This document shows positions 27,564 to 37,102 of a stretch of 64,000 bases of DNA, piece after piece (the stretch's first letter is position 1; each line of letters begins with the position of its first letter). The notes beneath the pieces are model-generated. The model saw nothing but the letters and a program-made list of their open reading frames with translations. It had not been told where the DNA came from and searched no databases. Location: assembly GCF_000430825.1 (NCBI RefSeq), contig NZ_AUMT01000008.1:62001-126000 (forward strand), given 5' to 3'. This DNA comes from Chryseobacterium daeguense DSM 19388 (GTDB lineage Bacteria; Bacteroidota; Bacteroidia; Flavobacteriales; Weeksellaceae). Position numbers and translations under genes: made by a program.

Positions 27564-28736
27564 TTAACTTCTGATATTTGCTTTTAGTTCGTGTTCCAGT
27601 GTCTGAAGATCCTGATCCAGCTTTCTTCTGTTTTCGGCACCCTGCTTTTGGATCTGTTTTACTTCGTTCAATGTACTGATTAACATATTGGTAGTTTCTC
27701 TCAATGTTTCAGCAGAAACAATGGTCTGCTCATTGGCTTTTGCAACATTTCTTGAGTTTTGCCCAAGACGTTCCGCATTTTTTCTAAGAATTTCTTCTGT
27801 TGTAGAAGATACTTTCTGCTGAATCTCAATATTTTGCTGCTGTCTGTGCATAGCAACTGCCAGAGAAAGCTGATTTTTCCAAACCGGTAATGTCGTGGTA
27901 AGAATTGTCTGAGCTTTTTCAGCAATAGAAACGTTATTGTTCTGTACCAATCTGATCTGTGGAAGTGACTGCATCATAATAAGACGAACCACTTTAAGAT
28001 CTGCCATTCTCCTGTCTAATCTTGCGATGAAATCTCTTTTATCAGCAATCTGGTAATCAGCATAATTCTGAGGGTTAGTTTCCATTTCCGCCAATTCCTG
28101 AGCAGCTTTTTCCATTCTTAAATTTCCTGCAATAACAAGATCTTCAATCTGTTTGATGGAATTTACGTTGCTGTCAAAAATCGTCTGCAAAACTGCATTA
28201 TCCTTGGAAGAAGTAATGATTCCGGCATTTACTTTATGAGAAATCTGGTCAATATTATTAACGATCTTATCATATTTCGCGAAAAGATTTTCCACCTGTG
28301 TCATGACTTTTTTCATGAAAGGCAATTTGCTCAAAAATCCTTTTACAGGGTTTCTGTTGTTTATTTCATCAACATCTACGTAGTTCAGCTCGATCAATAA
28401 ATTATTAATGAGTTCCCCCACTTCACCGGAATTTGATCTTCTTACGTTTCCTAAGAAGCTGTCACTCTGGTTAGCTAAAGTTTTTTGCAGGTCTGCCCCG
28501 AAATTCACAATGGAACCCGGATTTGTTTCATCAATAGCATTAGCCATTGTTTCATACTTCTGACGCTCTTCTACCTGCAGCTGATTCAGGTTTACATTCC
28601 CGTCCCTGTCCACAAGAACTGCCGGAGCTGCATTTTGTGCAGGCTGGGCCGGAGGTGTGACCGGAGTAGGCTCAAATGTTTTAAGAGGCTCTATTGAACC
28701 AAGAGGATCGTTTGACTGATTGGGTTGATTATCCAT
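27564..28736 (-). CDS. telA: Toxic anion resistance protein TelA
   Basis: 390 aa helical coiled-coil protein of the TelA family (PF05816). A Pro-rich N-terminus (residues 1-40) leads into MANAIDETNPGSIVNFGADLQKTLANQSD, PVKGFLSKLPFMKKVMTQVENLFAKYDKI, and the long conserved block LPQIRLVQNNNVSIAEKAQTILTTTLPVWKNQLSLAVAMHRQQ. Confers tellurite and other stress resistance together with TerC/TerD; biochemical role unknown. Six bases separate it from the upstream terD. Confidence 0.94.
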   Translation of the reverse strand: MDNQPNQSNDPLGSIEPLKTFEPTPVTPPAQPAQNAAPAVLVDRDGNVNLNQLQVEERQKYETMANAIDETNPGSIVNFGADLQKTLANQSDSFLGNVRRSNSGEVGELINNLLIELNYVDVDEINNRNPVKGFLSKLPFMKKVMTQVENLFAKYDKIVNNIDQISHKVNAGIITSSKDNAVLQTIFDSNVNSIKQIEDLVIAGNLRMEKAAQELAEMETNPQNYADYQIADKRDFIARLDRRMADLKVVRLIMMQSLPQIRLVQNNNVSIAEKAQTILTTTLPVWKNQLSLAVAMHRQQQNIEIQQKVSSTTEEILRKNAERLGQNSRNVAKANEQTIVSAETLRETTNMLISTLNEVKQIQKQGAENRRKLDQDLQTLEHELKANIRS

Positions 28737-28742
28737 AGTAAA

Positions 28743-29297
28743 TTATTGATAAATTGATACAAATTTTTCAAGACCTTCTCTCTGCCCGCTTCCTACCGCT
28801 TCGAATTTCCATTCTCCGTTTCTGTTGTAGATTCTTCCGAATTCCACAGCGGTTTCAATAGAGAAATCTTCGTCCAATTCATATTTTAAAAGTTCTTCGT
28901 TGGTATCTGTGTTAAAAATTCTGATGAAAGAATTTCTTACCTGTCCGAAGTTTTGTCTTCTGGCATCTGCATCGTGGATGGTTACCACAACGGTGATTTC
29001 CTGTACAGCAGGATCAATTTTCGTTAAATCTATTTTAATCTGCTCATCATCACCGGCTCCGTCACCCGTTAGGTTATCACCTGAGTGGATCACCGCTTTA
29101 TCCGGAGATTCAAGGTTATTGTAAAAAATAAAGTGATTATCCGATACCAGTTTCTTGTTTTCTCCTAATAAAAACAAAGATGCATCCAGGTCAAAAGCTG
29201 TTCCGGTAGATGTATTGTTGATATCCCAACCCAGTCCTACCGTGAATTTTGGTGCATTTATATTTTCTCTTTGTCCTTTTTGTAAGTTAATAGCCAT
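28743..29297 (-). CDS. TerD domain protein
   Basis: 184 aa TerD/TerE-type protein of the standard length: MAINLQKGQRENINAP, VGLGWDINNTSTGTAFDLDASLFLLGENKK (DLDAS), VIHSGDNLTGDGAGDDEQIKIDLTKI (Ca-binding loop) and GEWKFEAVGSG. Its start overlaps the end of the phosphoribosyltransferase gene by 11 bases, tying it to that operon. Confidence 0.95.
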   Translation of the reverse strand: MAINLQKGQRENINAPKFTVGLGWDINNTSTGTAFDLDASLFLLGENKKLVSDNHFIFYNNLESPDKAVIHSGDNLTGDGAGDDEQIKIDLTKIDPAVQEITVVVTIHDADARRQNFGQVRNSFIRIFNTDTNEELLKYELDEDFSIETAVEFGRIYNRNGEWKFEAVGSGQREGLEKFVSIYQ

Positions 29298-30111
29298 AAT
29301 ATAATTCAGTTTGTGTTAATATGTTAATATTATTTTCAAATTCTTTTATTAAATGATAATTGTTGCTGATGGCGAGCTCTAAAAGCTTATCCATCTGTTC
29401 CTTTTTTATTTTAGACGAAAGATATTCAAAATTACTTGATTCTAAGCCTAAAATATATTTTACGATTCTTGTATTAAACTCAAAACTCGGCTTTAGCATT
29501 ACTTCTGCGATGTGTTCTACATTTTTCACCGCATAATAATTGAAGAAATTTTCAATTTTCGGATCCAGTTCAAGATTCATCAGCTCAGCATAATACATGA
29601 ATAAAAATTCTCCATCCACGTTATACTGCTGCAAAATCCTGTTCACTGTATACTCATGACTTCCGGTAATTTTGATATCGTCTATAAAAATACAAAGTTT
29701 TCCCCTAAGAAAATCTTTATCAAGGTAATAAGTATCATTGGCGATCAAATTTTTCCGGTCTTCAAAGCTTAATGTGCCGTAATCTATAGTATATGTATGA
29801 TTTCTATTGATTTTTGATAAAATGCTTGATTTTTTACCTTTTTGAAATAAATAAAAATCCAAATGCTTCTTAAAGTAGAAACATAAGAAATTAGAAGCCG
29901 TAGGGATAGCCATATAAGGACTTGGCAGCACTACAATTTCTTTTTCCGTATCTAAAAGTGTCTCATTTTCAGAAATAAAACCTTCAAAAAGCTCTTTAGC
30001 AAATTTTTCAGCATACGACTTATCGCCATATTTAAAATAGCTGTATTCCGCAGGTGAAAACGTGAACTCATCCGCCGAATGAATGTGATGCAAGCTGTAT
30101 CTCTTATTCAT
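29287..30111 (-). CDS. Phosphoribosyltransferase-like Ter-operon protein
   Basis: 274 aa from the ATG at 30111, chosen because the HAD gene stops one base before it; an in-frame ATG 51 bases upstream lies inside the HAD gene. LCIFIDDIKITGSHEYTVNRIL matches the PRPP-binding loop (hydrophobic strand, DD, TGS) and IVVLPSPYMAIPTASN resembles the flexible hood strand of such enzymes. Phosphoribosyltransferases plus HADs in Ter operons have been proposed to make a nucleoside-like metabolite; that function is inferred from literature on the family, not shown here. Confidence 0.75.
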   Translation of the reverse strand: MNKRYSLHHIHSADEFTFSPAEYSYFKYGDKSYAEKFAKELFEGFISENETLLDTEKEIVVLPSPYMAIPTASNFLCFYFKKHLDFYLFQKGKKSSILSKINRNHTYTIDYGTLSFEDRKNLIANDTYYLDKDFLRGKLCIFIDDIKITGSHEYTVNRILQQYNVDGEFLFMYYAELMNLELDPKIENFFNYYAVKNVEHIAEVMLKPSFEFNTRIVKYILGLESSNFEYLSSKIKKEQMDKLLELAISNNYHLIKEFENNINILTQTELYYGY

Positions 30112-30112
30112 A

Positions 30113-30787
30113 TTATATTTGGTGTTTAAGTAAGTGTGCGTTGAAACCAAAATCTTTTGCACCTTTATAATCGGCTATCGGGTTATCGCCAATGTGCAAA
30201 ATCTGCTTTAAATCCAAATCCTGATTTTTAATTAAATTTTTCACTTCCTGAAATATCCTGGGATTGGGTTTTGAACAATTAATTTCGTCTGAATAAATAT
30301 GAAAATCAATGTACTGATCAAGATTTTCGTTAATTAGGAATTTCCTCATTGTTTTTCCTTTAATAAACCCTGTATTGCTCAGAATATTAATTGTCTTACC
30401 CTGATTTTTAATTTCATCAAAAAAATCGTGAACATCTTTGAAGATCACAACAGGGCTGTACTCAAGAAAAAGATTTTCGCTTTTCTGATAAAATTCATTT
30501 AAAATCTCCTTATTGATTTGCTTAATATCAACCTGTAAAGAATTTAAAATCAAGAGATATATTTCAAAAGTATCCACATTGCGCCCAATAACCTCGTTAA
30601 TGGAATTGCAAAGATCATCATAATACCTTACGACTTTAGAGACCTCTTCAATGGGCTTTTCTACGTTAAAAAACGAGGAGAACAGCTCAACTCTTTTTGC
30701 TTTAAATTCAGGGTGAGATTTTATCAGGGTGAGCCATAAGTCAAAGGAAAAATGACTATGGTTATGAATGTCGATATCTGTTTTCAA
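30113..30787 (-). CDS. HAD family hydrolase (Ter operon)
   Basis: 224 aa. HAD blocks: motif I SFDLWLTLIK (nucleophile Asp; the usual second Asp is Trp, as in DxW/DxY dehalogenase-like members), motif II INILSNTG, motif III Lys in CSKPNPRIF and motif IV LHIGDNPIADYKGAKDFG. First gene of the minus-strand Ter operon (HAD, PRTase, TerD, TelA, unknown, TerD, TerC). The missing second Asp suggests a hydrolase other than a standard phosphatase, or altered catalysis. Confidence 0.87.
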   Translation of the reverse strand: MKTDIDIHNHSHFSFDLWLTLIKSHPEFKAKRVELFSSFFNVEKPIEEVSKVVRYYDDLCNSINEVIGRNVDTFEIYLLILNSLQVDIKQINKEILNEFYQKSENLFLEYSPVVIFKDVHDFFDEIKNQGKTINILSNTGFIKGKTMRKFLINENLDQYIDFHIYSDEINCSKPNPRIFQEVKNLIKNQDLDLKQILHIGDNPIADYKGAKDFGFNAHLLKHQI

Positions 30788-31239
30788 AACAATTACAAGT
30801 TAAAAGTTTTATTTAGCTCTTTCTTGAAAAAGACTTTTGTTTTCATCATCAATTTGTGTTCAAAAAATTCTATTCTTTCCAAAGATAAAATTTTTAAAAT
30901 TAATGCCTAATTTTTTATGATTTTTTATGATTTCATATTGTCTCAACTAACCCTTTCGGGCAATTACAAGATACTTATTCACTATAATTCATTGTTTATA
31001 GAATTAATTTATTAAAAAAAATACACTCATAAAATATTTCTCTATAATTAGAATAAAACAAATAATCTTTGAAGTTTATATTAATAAAGTAAACCAGCTC
31101 AACCAAATAAATTTAAATTTTAAATTCAGACAAGAAAAGAATAGTAAAACAGTTAAATCTTTATAATTTTAACATAATTTAACTATAAATAAAAATATAA
31201 TTATTAATTTTATAACTCATGTTTTAAAAAAACTATTTT
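30788..31239. other. AT-rich divergent promoter region, no gene seen
   Basis: About 450 bases between the divergent Ter operon and the LamG gene. Very AT-rich, no ORF or hairpin that I can support; presumably holds both promoters. Confidence 0.5.
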
Positions 31240-32175
31240 ATGAAAAAATTATTCCTACTTTCTTCTATGCTTTTTACAATAGCTGCTTCTGCACAAACCC
31301 CCAACTATGTTCCCACGTCGGGATTGGTTGCCTGGTGGGGATTCGGTGGAGATGCAAATGACGCCAGCGGAAATGGTAATAACCTTACCGTAAACGGCGC
31401 CACCCTTACGACTGACAGAAACGGAAATGCTAATGCAGCTTATTCCTTTAACGGGTTTGGAAATTATCTTACAAAGAGTTCATTATCATACAATTTTTCT
31501 CAGACTGGAGCATTTTCTGTTTCTTTTTGGATGAAAAAAACGGGTAATGGCGAAGGAGTGGCTTTAATGAGCGGTTCGGGTACCAGTGGAAATTTCATCT
31601 GGCTTGTGCAGTGTGATGCCACAAAAACAATATATGGTACCAATAAGCAAGGTCAGCCATGGACTTGGCTGAATGGCCCCGCTTATTCTACCACACAATG
31701 GGAGCATTATGCAGCCGTTTATAATAATCAAACTATGGAATTTTATAAAAATGGCGTTTCTGTGGGTACAGTCAGCAATACTTACACTGGTACAAACACA
31801 GCTTCTTTACCTTTCTATATTGGAAGTGCAATAGGACCATCAGGATATATTATGGGAAGTATCGATGATGTAGGGATCTGGAACAGAGTTCTTACACCTG
31901 CAGAAATCAATCAGCTTTACACCAATGTATTATCTACAAATGAGGTTAATACCAGAGTAACAGGAAGCATTGCCCCAAACCCTGCAAGTGATTTTATAAA
32001 GGTTAGTTTACCGTTAAAAGGAACAAAACCCTATAAAGTTTCAGACATGAATGGAAGACTGGTTTTACAGGGAAATATCTCCAATGACAAGACAATTAAT
32101 GTTACTGAACTTACGAAGGGCGAGTACTTTATAGAAATTGAAGGTGCTAAAAACTTAAAATTCATTAAAAAATAA
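31240..32175 (+). CDS. LamG domain protein with T9SS type A sorting domain
   Basis: 311 aa secreted protein: signal peptide MKKLFLLSSMLFTIAASA, a concanavalin-like LamG/laminin-G-3 domain (residues about 30-220: GLVAWWGFGGDANDASGNGN, FSVSFWMKKTGN, QWEHYAAVYNNQTMEFYKNG, IGSAIGPSGYIMGSIDDVGIWNRVLTPAEI) and a C-terminal sorting domain (SIAPNPASDFIKVSL ... KGEYFIEI). Exported through the type IX system; may bind sugars or adhere. Ends at a strong terminator. Confidence 0.93.
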   Translation: MKKLFLLSSMLFTIAASAQTPNYVPTSGLVAWWGFGGDANDASGNGNNLTVNGATLTTDRNGNANAAYSFNGFGNYLTKSSLSYNFSQTGAFSVSFWMKKTGNGEGVALMSGSGTSGNFIWLVQCDATKTIYGTNKQGQPWTWLNGPAYSTTQWEHYAAVYNNQTMEFYKNGVSVGTVSNTYTGTNTASLPFYIGSAIGPSGYIMGSIDDVGIWNRVLTPAEINQLYTNVLSTNEVNTRVTGSIAPNPASDFIKVSLPLKGTKPYKVSDMNGRLVLQGNISNDKTINVTELTKGEYFIEIEGAKNLKFIKK

Positions 32176-32196
32176 TACTCTTACAATTTTGATTAA

Positions 32197-32237
32197 AAAA
32201 TAGACTGTAAACAAATTTTACAGTCTATTTTTTTATT
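32197..32237 (+). terminator. Rho-independent terminator after LamG gene
   Basis: AAATAGACTGTAAA / TTTACAGTCTATTT, 14-bp perfect stem, 5-base loop, followed by a T-run. Confidence 0.9.
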
Positions 32238-32259
32238 TAGCAAAAAAAATATTCCAAGC

Positions 32260-33798
32260 CTATTTCTCCGGCATCACTTTGTAGGTAGGATCTTCCTGAA
32301 TATTCACTTCTATCACCGCTTCAGCATTTTTGAGCATTTTAATACAGTCTTCGCTTAAGTGCCTTAAATGAAGTTTTTTATTAAGCTCACTGTATTTTTT
32401 TGATAATTTATCCAAAGCATCAATAGCACTCATATCCACTATCCGGCTTTCCTTAAAATCTACGATCACTTCTTCAGGGTCACCAGCAGGATCAAATTTA
32501 TCCGTAAATGCAGTAACAGAACCGAAAAACAATGGCCCGAATATTTCATAATGCTTCACTCCATTTTCATCGATATGTTTCCTTGCACGAATTCTTTTCG
32601 CATTATCCCAGGCAAAAACCAATGCAGAAATAATTACACCAACCAAAACCGCCAGCGCAAGATTATGAAGGATAATGGTAATTAAAGCCACCGTAATTCC
32701 TACAAAAATATCAGATTTCGGCATTTTGTTAATAATTCTAATGGATACCCACTGAAAAGTACTGATCGCAACCATCATCATAACCCCAACCAGTGCCGCC
32801 ATAGGAATTTTTTCAATAAACGGAGCTCCCACCAAGATGATAATTAAGATGGTAATGGATGCAATAATTCCCGAAAGCCTTGTTCTGGAACCGGCATTAA
32901 GATTTACAAGCGTTTGTGCTACCATTGCACACCCTCCCATCCCTCCGAAAAAACCGTTGGTGATATTGGCCAATCCTTGAGCTACGGATTCTTTGTTGGC
33001 GCTACCTTTGGAATTGGTAATTTCGTCTACCATTGATAGCGTGAGAAGAGATTCGATCAGGCCTACCCCGGCCATAATCATCGCATAAGGAAAGATGATC
33101 TGCAGTGTTTCTAATGAAAATGGTATTTTCGGAATATGAAAAGAAGGCAAGCTTCCACTAATGTGAGCAATATCTGCAACCGTTTTGGTATTGATCCCGA
33201 AGCCCAAAACAATCCCAAAAACAATTAAAATCGCTACTAATGAAGCCGGTACTACTTTTGTTATTTTTGGAAAAAAATAAACAATAGCGATCGTTAAAGC
33301 TGTAAGACCCGCCATTATATATAATGCCGTACCCTGCAGCCAGCCAGAGACACCAGACACATCAGTAATTTTAAACTGCTCTACCTGTGCCATAAAAATA
33401 ATGACAGCCAAACCGTTTAAGAAACCATACATTACAGGCTGCGGAATAAGCCGTACAAATTTTCCCAACTTAAAAATACCTACCAGCATTTGGAAAATCC
33501 CTGCTAAAGCTACTGTTGCGAAAAGATATTCTACACCGTGGCTTTTTATTAAAGCAATCAAAACAACAATTGTTGCTCCTGCTCCACCAGAAACCATACC
33601 CGGCCTGCCGCCCAAAACGGCCGTAACCAGTCCCATCATAAATGCGGCATAAAGCCCCGTTAATGGAGAAAGCCCTGCTAAAATGGCAAACGACAATGAC
33701 TCCGGAATCATGGTCATTGCTACCGTAAAACCGGCTAAAAATTCGTTTTTATAATTAATTTTCTTCGAAAAATCGAATAATGCAATGGTATTTTTCAT
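32260..33798 (-). CDS. SulP family inorganic anion transporter
   Basis: 512 aa permease with about 11-12 membrane segments and a C-terminal STAS domain (residues about 420-500, IVDFKESRIVDMSAIDALDKLS). N-terminal FLAGFTVAMTMIPESLSFAILAGLSPLTGLYAAFMMGLVTAVLGGRPGMVSGGAGAT is the SulP signature. Moves sulfate, bicarbonate or another anion, probably with Na+ or H+; substrate not readable. Monocistronic. Confidence 0.93.
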   Translation of the reverse strand: MKNTIALFDFSKKINYKNEFLAGFTVAMTMIPESLSFAILAGLSPLTGLYAAFMMGLVTAVLGGRPGMVSGGAGATIVVLIALIKSHGVEYLFATVALAGIFQMLVGIFKLGKFVRLIPQPVMYGFLNGLAVIIFMAQVEQFKITDVSGVSGWLQGTALYIMAGLTALTIAIVYFFPKITKVVPASLVAILIVFGIVLGFGINTKTVADIAHISGSLPSFHIPKIPFSLETLQIIFPYAMIMAGVGLIESLLTLSMVDEITNSKGSANKESVAQGLANITNGFFGGMGGCAMVAQTLVNLNAGSRTRLSGIIASITILIIILVGAPFIEKIPMAALVGVMMMVAISTFQWVSIRIINKMPKSDIFVGITVALITIILHNLALAVLVGVIISALVFAWDNAKRIRARKHIDENGVKHYEIFGPLFFGSVTAFTDKFDPAGDPEEVIVDFKESRIVDMSAIDALDKLSKKYSELNKKLHLRHLSEDCIKMLKNAEAVIEVNIQEDPTYKVMPEK

Positions 33799-34457
33799 TT
33801 CGCAGCAAAGGTATGTACTTACATTTTTTTATACAATTACTTATGATTTAAAAAACTCACAAAATATTGATCGTTAAAGCTTTTGATATTCCGTAAAAGT
33901 TAACATACAATATTTCACAAGTCATTCCATTTATTATATACTTTTTTCTACTAAATCGTGATTTCAAGAAAAATTTTAAATTGTTTTTTAGGTTTAGTTT
34001 CTATTTTTTTATATATTTGAAAATAAAGACGATAATTATTTTCTTAAAAATTTCAATAAATTCAACAGAATTGATTAAAAAAATTTCAGAAAAGAATATA
34101 TTAAGGATAAGAAATTAACCAATAATTATATAAAGACAAATTGCATGAAAAAGCTTTAACAGGTAATATATCTATTTACTTTACCAAGAAATAGGTTTAC
34201 TGGCAAAATGGATGATTAAAAAGGAATGATCGCTAAAGCATAGACAGAACGTACTTATGAAGACGCAAGAATTCTTACCAGATAAAAAAATCAACAAAAA
34301 CTTTAGGTCCGGCAAAACTGCATGGTCCAAAAAATATATAGCAAAATTATGATTTTGTTATCCCTCAATCGTTTGATTGATTTTTTAAAAATAATTATTC
34401 TCCGCTATCAACTACCTGTTGCTAATGATGCAGATTTAACAAGCATATCTAATAAAA
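33799..34457. other. AT-rich region, possible gene remnants
   Basis: About 660 bases without a supportable gene. A 31-codon ORF at 34257-34352 (MKTQEFLPDKKINKNFRSG...) is basic and could be a remnant or small peptide; no terminator or promoter supports it. Confidence 0.4.
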
Positions 34458-34886
34458 ATGTTATATAAAGAAATACACATAGGGAAATTTATTAAAGAAA
34501 GAGTTGAGGAAATGCAGATCAATATGGAAAGAATCTGCAACTTCCTGAAGAAAGATGAAGATTTTATTGAAGAAATTTATGAAAGCAGCTCTATTGACAC
34601 GGATCTTTTATTAAGATGGTCTAAACTTTTGGAGTACGATTTTTTCAGGCTTTACAGTTCACACCTTATTTTATATTCTCCACCATCAGCGGTTAATAAG
34701 ACTAGCAACAATCAGAAATCAGAGAAGATACCTTACTTCAGAAAAAATATTTATACTCAGGAAATTAAGGAATTTATTATTCAAAAAATCCAATCGGGTG
34801 AGATGACACAAACTGATGTCATTAATGAATATTCCATTCCTAAAAGTACACTTCACAGATGGCTGCAAAAAAATAATACCAATTAA
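34458..34886 (+). CDS. Small HTH protein (transposase-like N-terminal fold)
   Basis: 142 aa. An N-terminal helical HTH-like part (KEIHIGKFIKERVEEMQINMERICNFLKKDEDF) and a C-terminal homeodomain-like HTH (EIKEFIIQKIQSGEMTQTDVINEYSIPKSTLHRWLQK) of the kind found in IS3/Psq-type proteins. No catalytic domain follows, so it is not an intact transposase. The next gene, 12 bases on, carries a similar HTH. Probably a pair of small DNA-binding regulators common in this group; function unknown. Confidence 0.65.
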   Translation: MLYKEIHIGKFIKERVEEMQINMERICNFLKKDEDFIEEIYESSSIDTDLLLRWSKLLEYDFFRLYSSHLILYSPPSAVNKTSNNQKSEKIPYFRKNIYTQEIKEFIIQKIQSGEMTQTDVINEYSIPKSTLHRWLQKNNTN

Positions 34887-34898
34887 AAATAAAATATA

Positions 34899-35225
34899 AT
34901 GCGCCCCAATTATAAAAAAATATACCTGGATATGCTGAAACAGGACCAGCCTGAGAAGCTTAAAGATCCCAAAATACAGACTCTTTTGCAGAATTTAAAA
35001 ACTACAGAAGATGTTTTGAATTTTAATGAATTGGTTTTCAAACAATCTAAGGAAAGTATGAAAAACAACCAGAAGCTAAAGACGTATGATAAGAAAACGA
35101 TGCTTAAGCTGCTACAATACCAGAAAAAGCATGGCTTTTCCACAAGCTATATGTCAAAAAAATATAAGATAAGCAGAACTACTCTTTCAAAATGGAAAAA
35201 AACATTCGAAGAGGATATTAAATAG
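34899..35225 (+). CDS. Small HTH domain protein
   Basis: 108 aa basic protein. The C-terminal HTH TMLKLLQYQKKHGFSTSYMSKKYKISRTTLSKWKKTF resembles transposase-orfA-type DNA-binding domains; the N-terminal half is a short helical domain (KIYLDMLKQDQPEKLKD). Likely in an operon with the preceding HTH gene, and followed at once by a terminator. Confidence 0.65.
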   Translation: MRPNYKKIYLDMLKQDQPEKLKDPKIQTLLQNLKTTEDVLNFNELVFKQSKESMKNNQKLKTYDKKTMLKLLQYQKKHGFSTSYMSKKYKISRTTLSKWKKTFEEDIK

Positions 35226-35254
35226 AAAGTCGGTAAAGTTTACCGACTTTTTTT
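35226..35254 (+). terminator. Rho-independent terminator after HTH pair
   Basis: AAAGTCGGTAAA / TTTACCGACTTT stem directly after the stop codon, followed by a T-run. Confidence 0.9.
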
Positions 35255-35344
35255 ATTTTTTATTTGATATTTAAATAAGAATTATATTTTTGTAATAATA
35301 AATAATATATAATCTCAATATAGCTTTAAGGGGCAAAAGTTGAT

Positions 35345-36850
35345 ATGAGTAAAAAACACAACACTTTCAGAAACAGTATCTTGCTGTTATTTCTACTGTT
35401 TTCAAATATTGCTATTTGTCAGGATCAGGAATTTAAGGAAATTGATGATCTTCTTCAAAAAGCTGAAAACAGCAGGAAAAGATTTAATAATATTGAACAG
35501 CTGCAATATGCAAAACAAGCCAGTATTCTTGCTAAAAAGAGCGGCAATTCACAAAAAATTGCAGAATCTTACTACAATATTGCCCGTGCCTTATCTTTCC
35601 TGGAACTTCCCAAAGAAAGTTTTACGTATGTAAAAAAAGCAACTCAGCAAACTTATTATCAGAAAAGTAAACTCCTTCAGGCCCAGCTTAAAGAGGTAAA
35701 AGCTTTCAACTATTACAGTCTTGGGCTGACGTCTTAGTTTGACAAGGAACTACCTGGAATTGTAAAACTCCTGAAAGACGAAAATAATAAAGATGCTACC
35801 ATACTTTTACAGAGAACATACCTGAACATCGGTGCCGGAAAGCCTGATTCGGCCAAGTATTATTCAAAATTGTGCTATCAGGAGCTTAAAAAAATACCGG
35901 AAAAATATGTCCATCTTGAACTTTCCGATTTCTACAGGTATAAAGGGACAGAATTTTTAGGTAAAAAGGGTGATTCGGCATTATATTATTTTCAGAAAAG
36001 CTTAGCTATAGATCGGAAATATAAGGATCCTGTCCTCTTCTTTGATTATACAGCTTTAGGGGACTACTATGCCAGTGAAAAACAATATGAAAAAGCCATA
36101 GGATATTATCAAAGTGCGATTCAAAATATTAAAGAACAGAATATTACGCCTTATCATTTTGTAAATAATGATTTATATAAAAAAATTTCCGAGCAGTATG
36201 ACAAACTGGGAAATAAAGAAAAAAGTGAAGAATACAAAAAAACGTATGCAGATCTTCAAAGCAAACTTCTTACCGCCAGAAATTCCAATATTGAGCACGC
36301 ATTGAAAATCATACTCAGCGATAAAGAAGAAGAATTTAAAAAATCTGAATATAATAAGTACATTTGGATTGGCGTGGGGGTACTGGTTTTACTGCTGATC
36401 TTCGTTATTATCTATAACATCTTAAGAAAAAACCTGAAACAAAAAGAAACGCTTATCACAGAAGTTCACAGCACCCTGCAGGAAAAGGAAGAAATAATTT
36501 CGCAGAAAACTGTGGAAACGGAAGAGCTTCAGCATAAAGTAAATGATGCTTACAATGAAGTATTTCAACTCGCCAAAAGCAATAATCCTTCATTTTATTT
36601 CAGATTTCAGGAAGTTTATCCGGATTTTCAAAAAAGATTGCTGGAATACAGTCCCGGTCTCAGAACTTCTGAACTTATTCTTTGTGCCTATACTTTTTTA
36701 GGCTTTAATGTAAAGGATGTTGCGGACTACACCTACAAATCTGTGAATACTGTGAGGAACAGAAAACAAAATTTAAGAAAGAAATTTAATTTATCCAGTG
36801 AGCAGGATATGGGAATATGGTTAAGAAATTTAACTGAAAGAAAGAGCTAA
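35345..36850 (+). pseudogene. TPR-transmembrane-HTH regulator, interrupted by in-frame TAG
   Basis: One reading frame from ATG 35345 to 36850 broken only by a TAG at 35735-35737. Before it: signal peptide (SKKHNTFRNSILLLFLLFSNIAICQ) and TPR helices; after it: further TPRs (DSALYYFQKSLAIDRKYKDP, KQYEKAIGYYQSAIQN), a membrane segment (YIWIGVGVLVLLLIFVIIYNIL), a coiled coil and a LuxR/GerE-like HTH (VKDVADYTYKSVNTVRNRKQNLRKKF). The paralog at 37103 reads through the same place. A few residues also seem deleted just after the stop. Either a pseudogene or two separately translated halves; a sequencing error cannot be excluded. Confidence 0.78.
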
Positions 36851-37001
36851 TATGAATTTAAATTACTAATTATCAAATAATTAAATGAAAATAGTATACG
36901 GATAGTATGCTATTTTTTTTGTTTATTCATGAAATTTGTTTCCCTTTGCACCAGAAATCATTCAAGAATATTTGAAACGGTTTGACAACGAAAAACACAA
37001 G

Positions 37002-37087
37002 ATGAAAAAGAGAAATTTTATGTCGGGAAGGATCCCAAAAAAATTCCCGGCATGAATTTCACACAAACACAAATGATGAAAATTTAA
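37002..37087 (+). other. Short ORFs with repeated start module
   Basis: Two tiny ORFs (37002-37055, 17 aa; 37073-37087, 4 aa) each preceded by AAACACAA, as is the start of the following gene. An imperfect inverted repeat (TGtCGGGAA / TTCCCGgCA) lies in the first. They look like decayed or duplicated gene starts rather than genes. Confidence 0.4.
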
Positions 37088-37102
37088 TTCAAAAAAACAC
37101 AA

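Noticed and set aside
34458..35225. Insertion sequence (the two HTH proteins look like transposase orfA products)
   Set aside because: No DDE catalytic ORF, no terminal inverted repeats or target duplication seen; a clean terminator follows.
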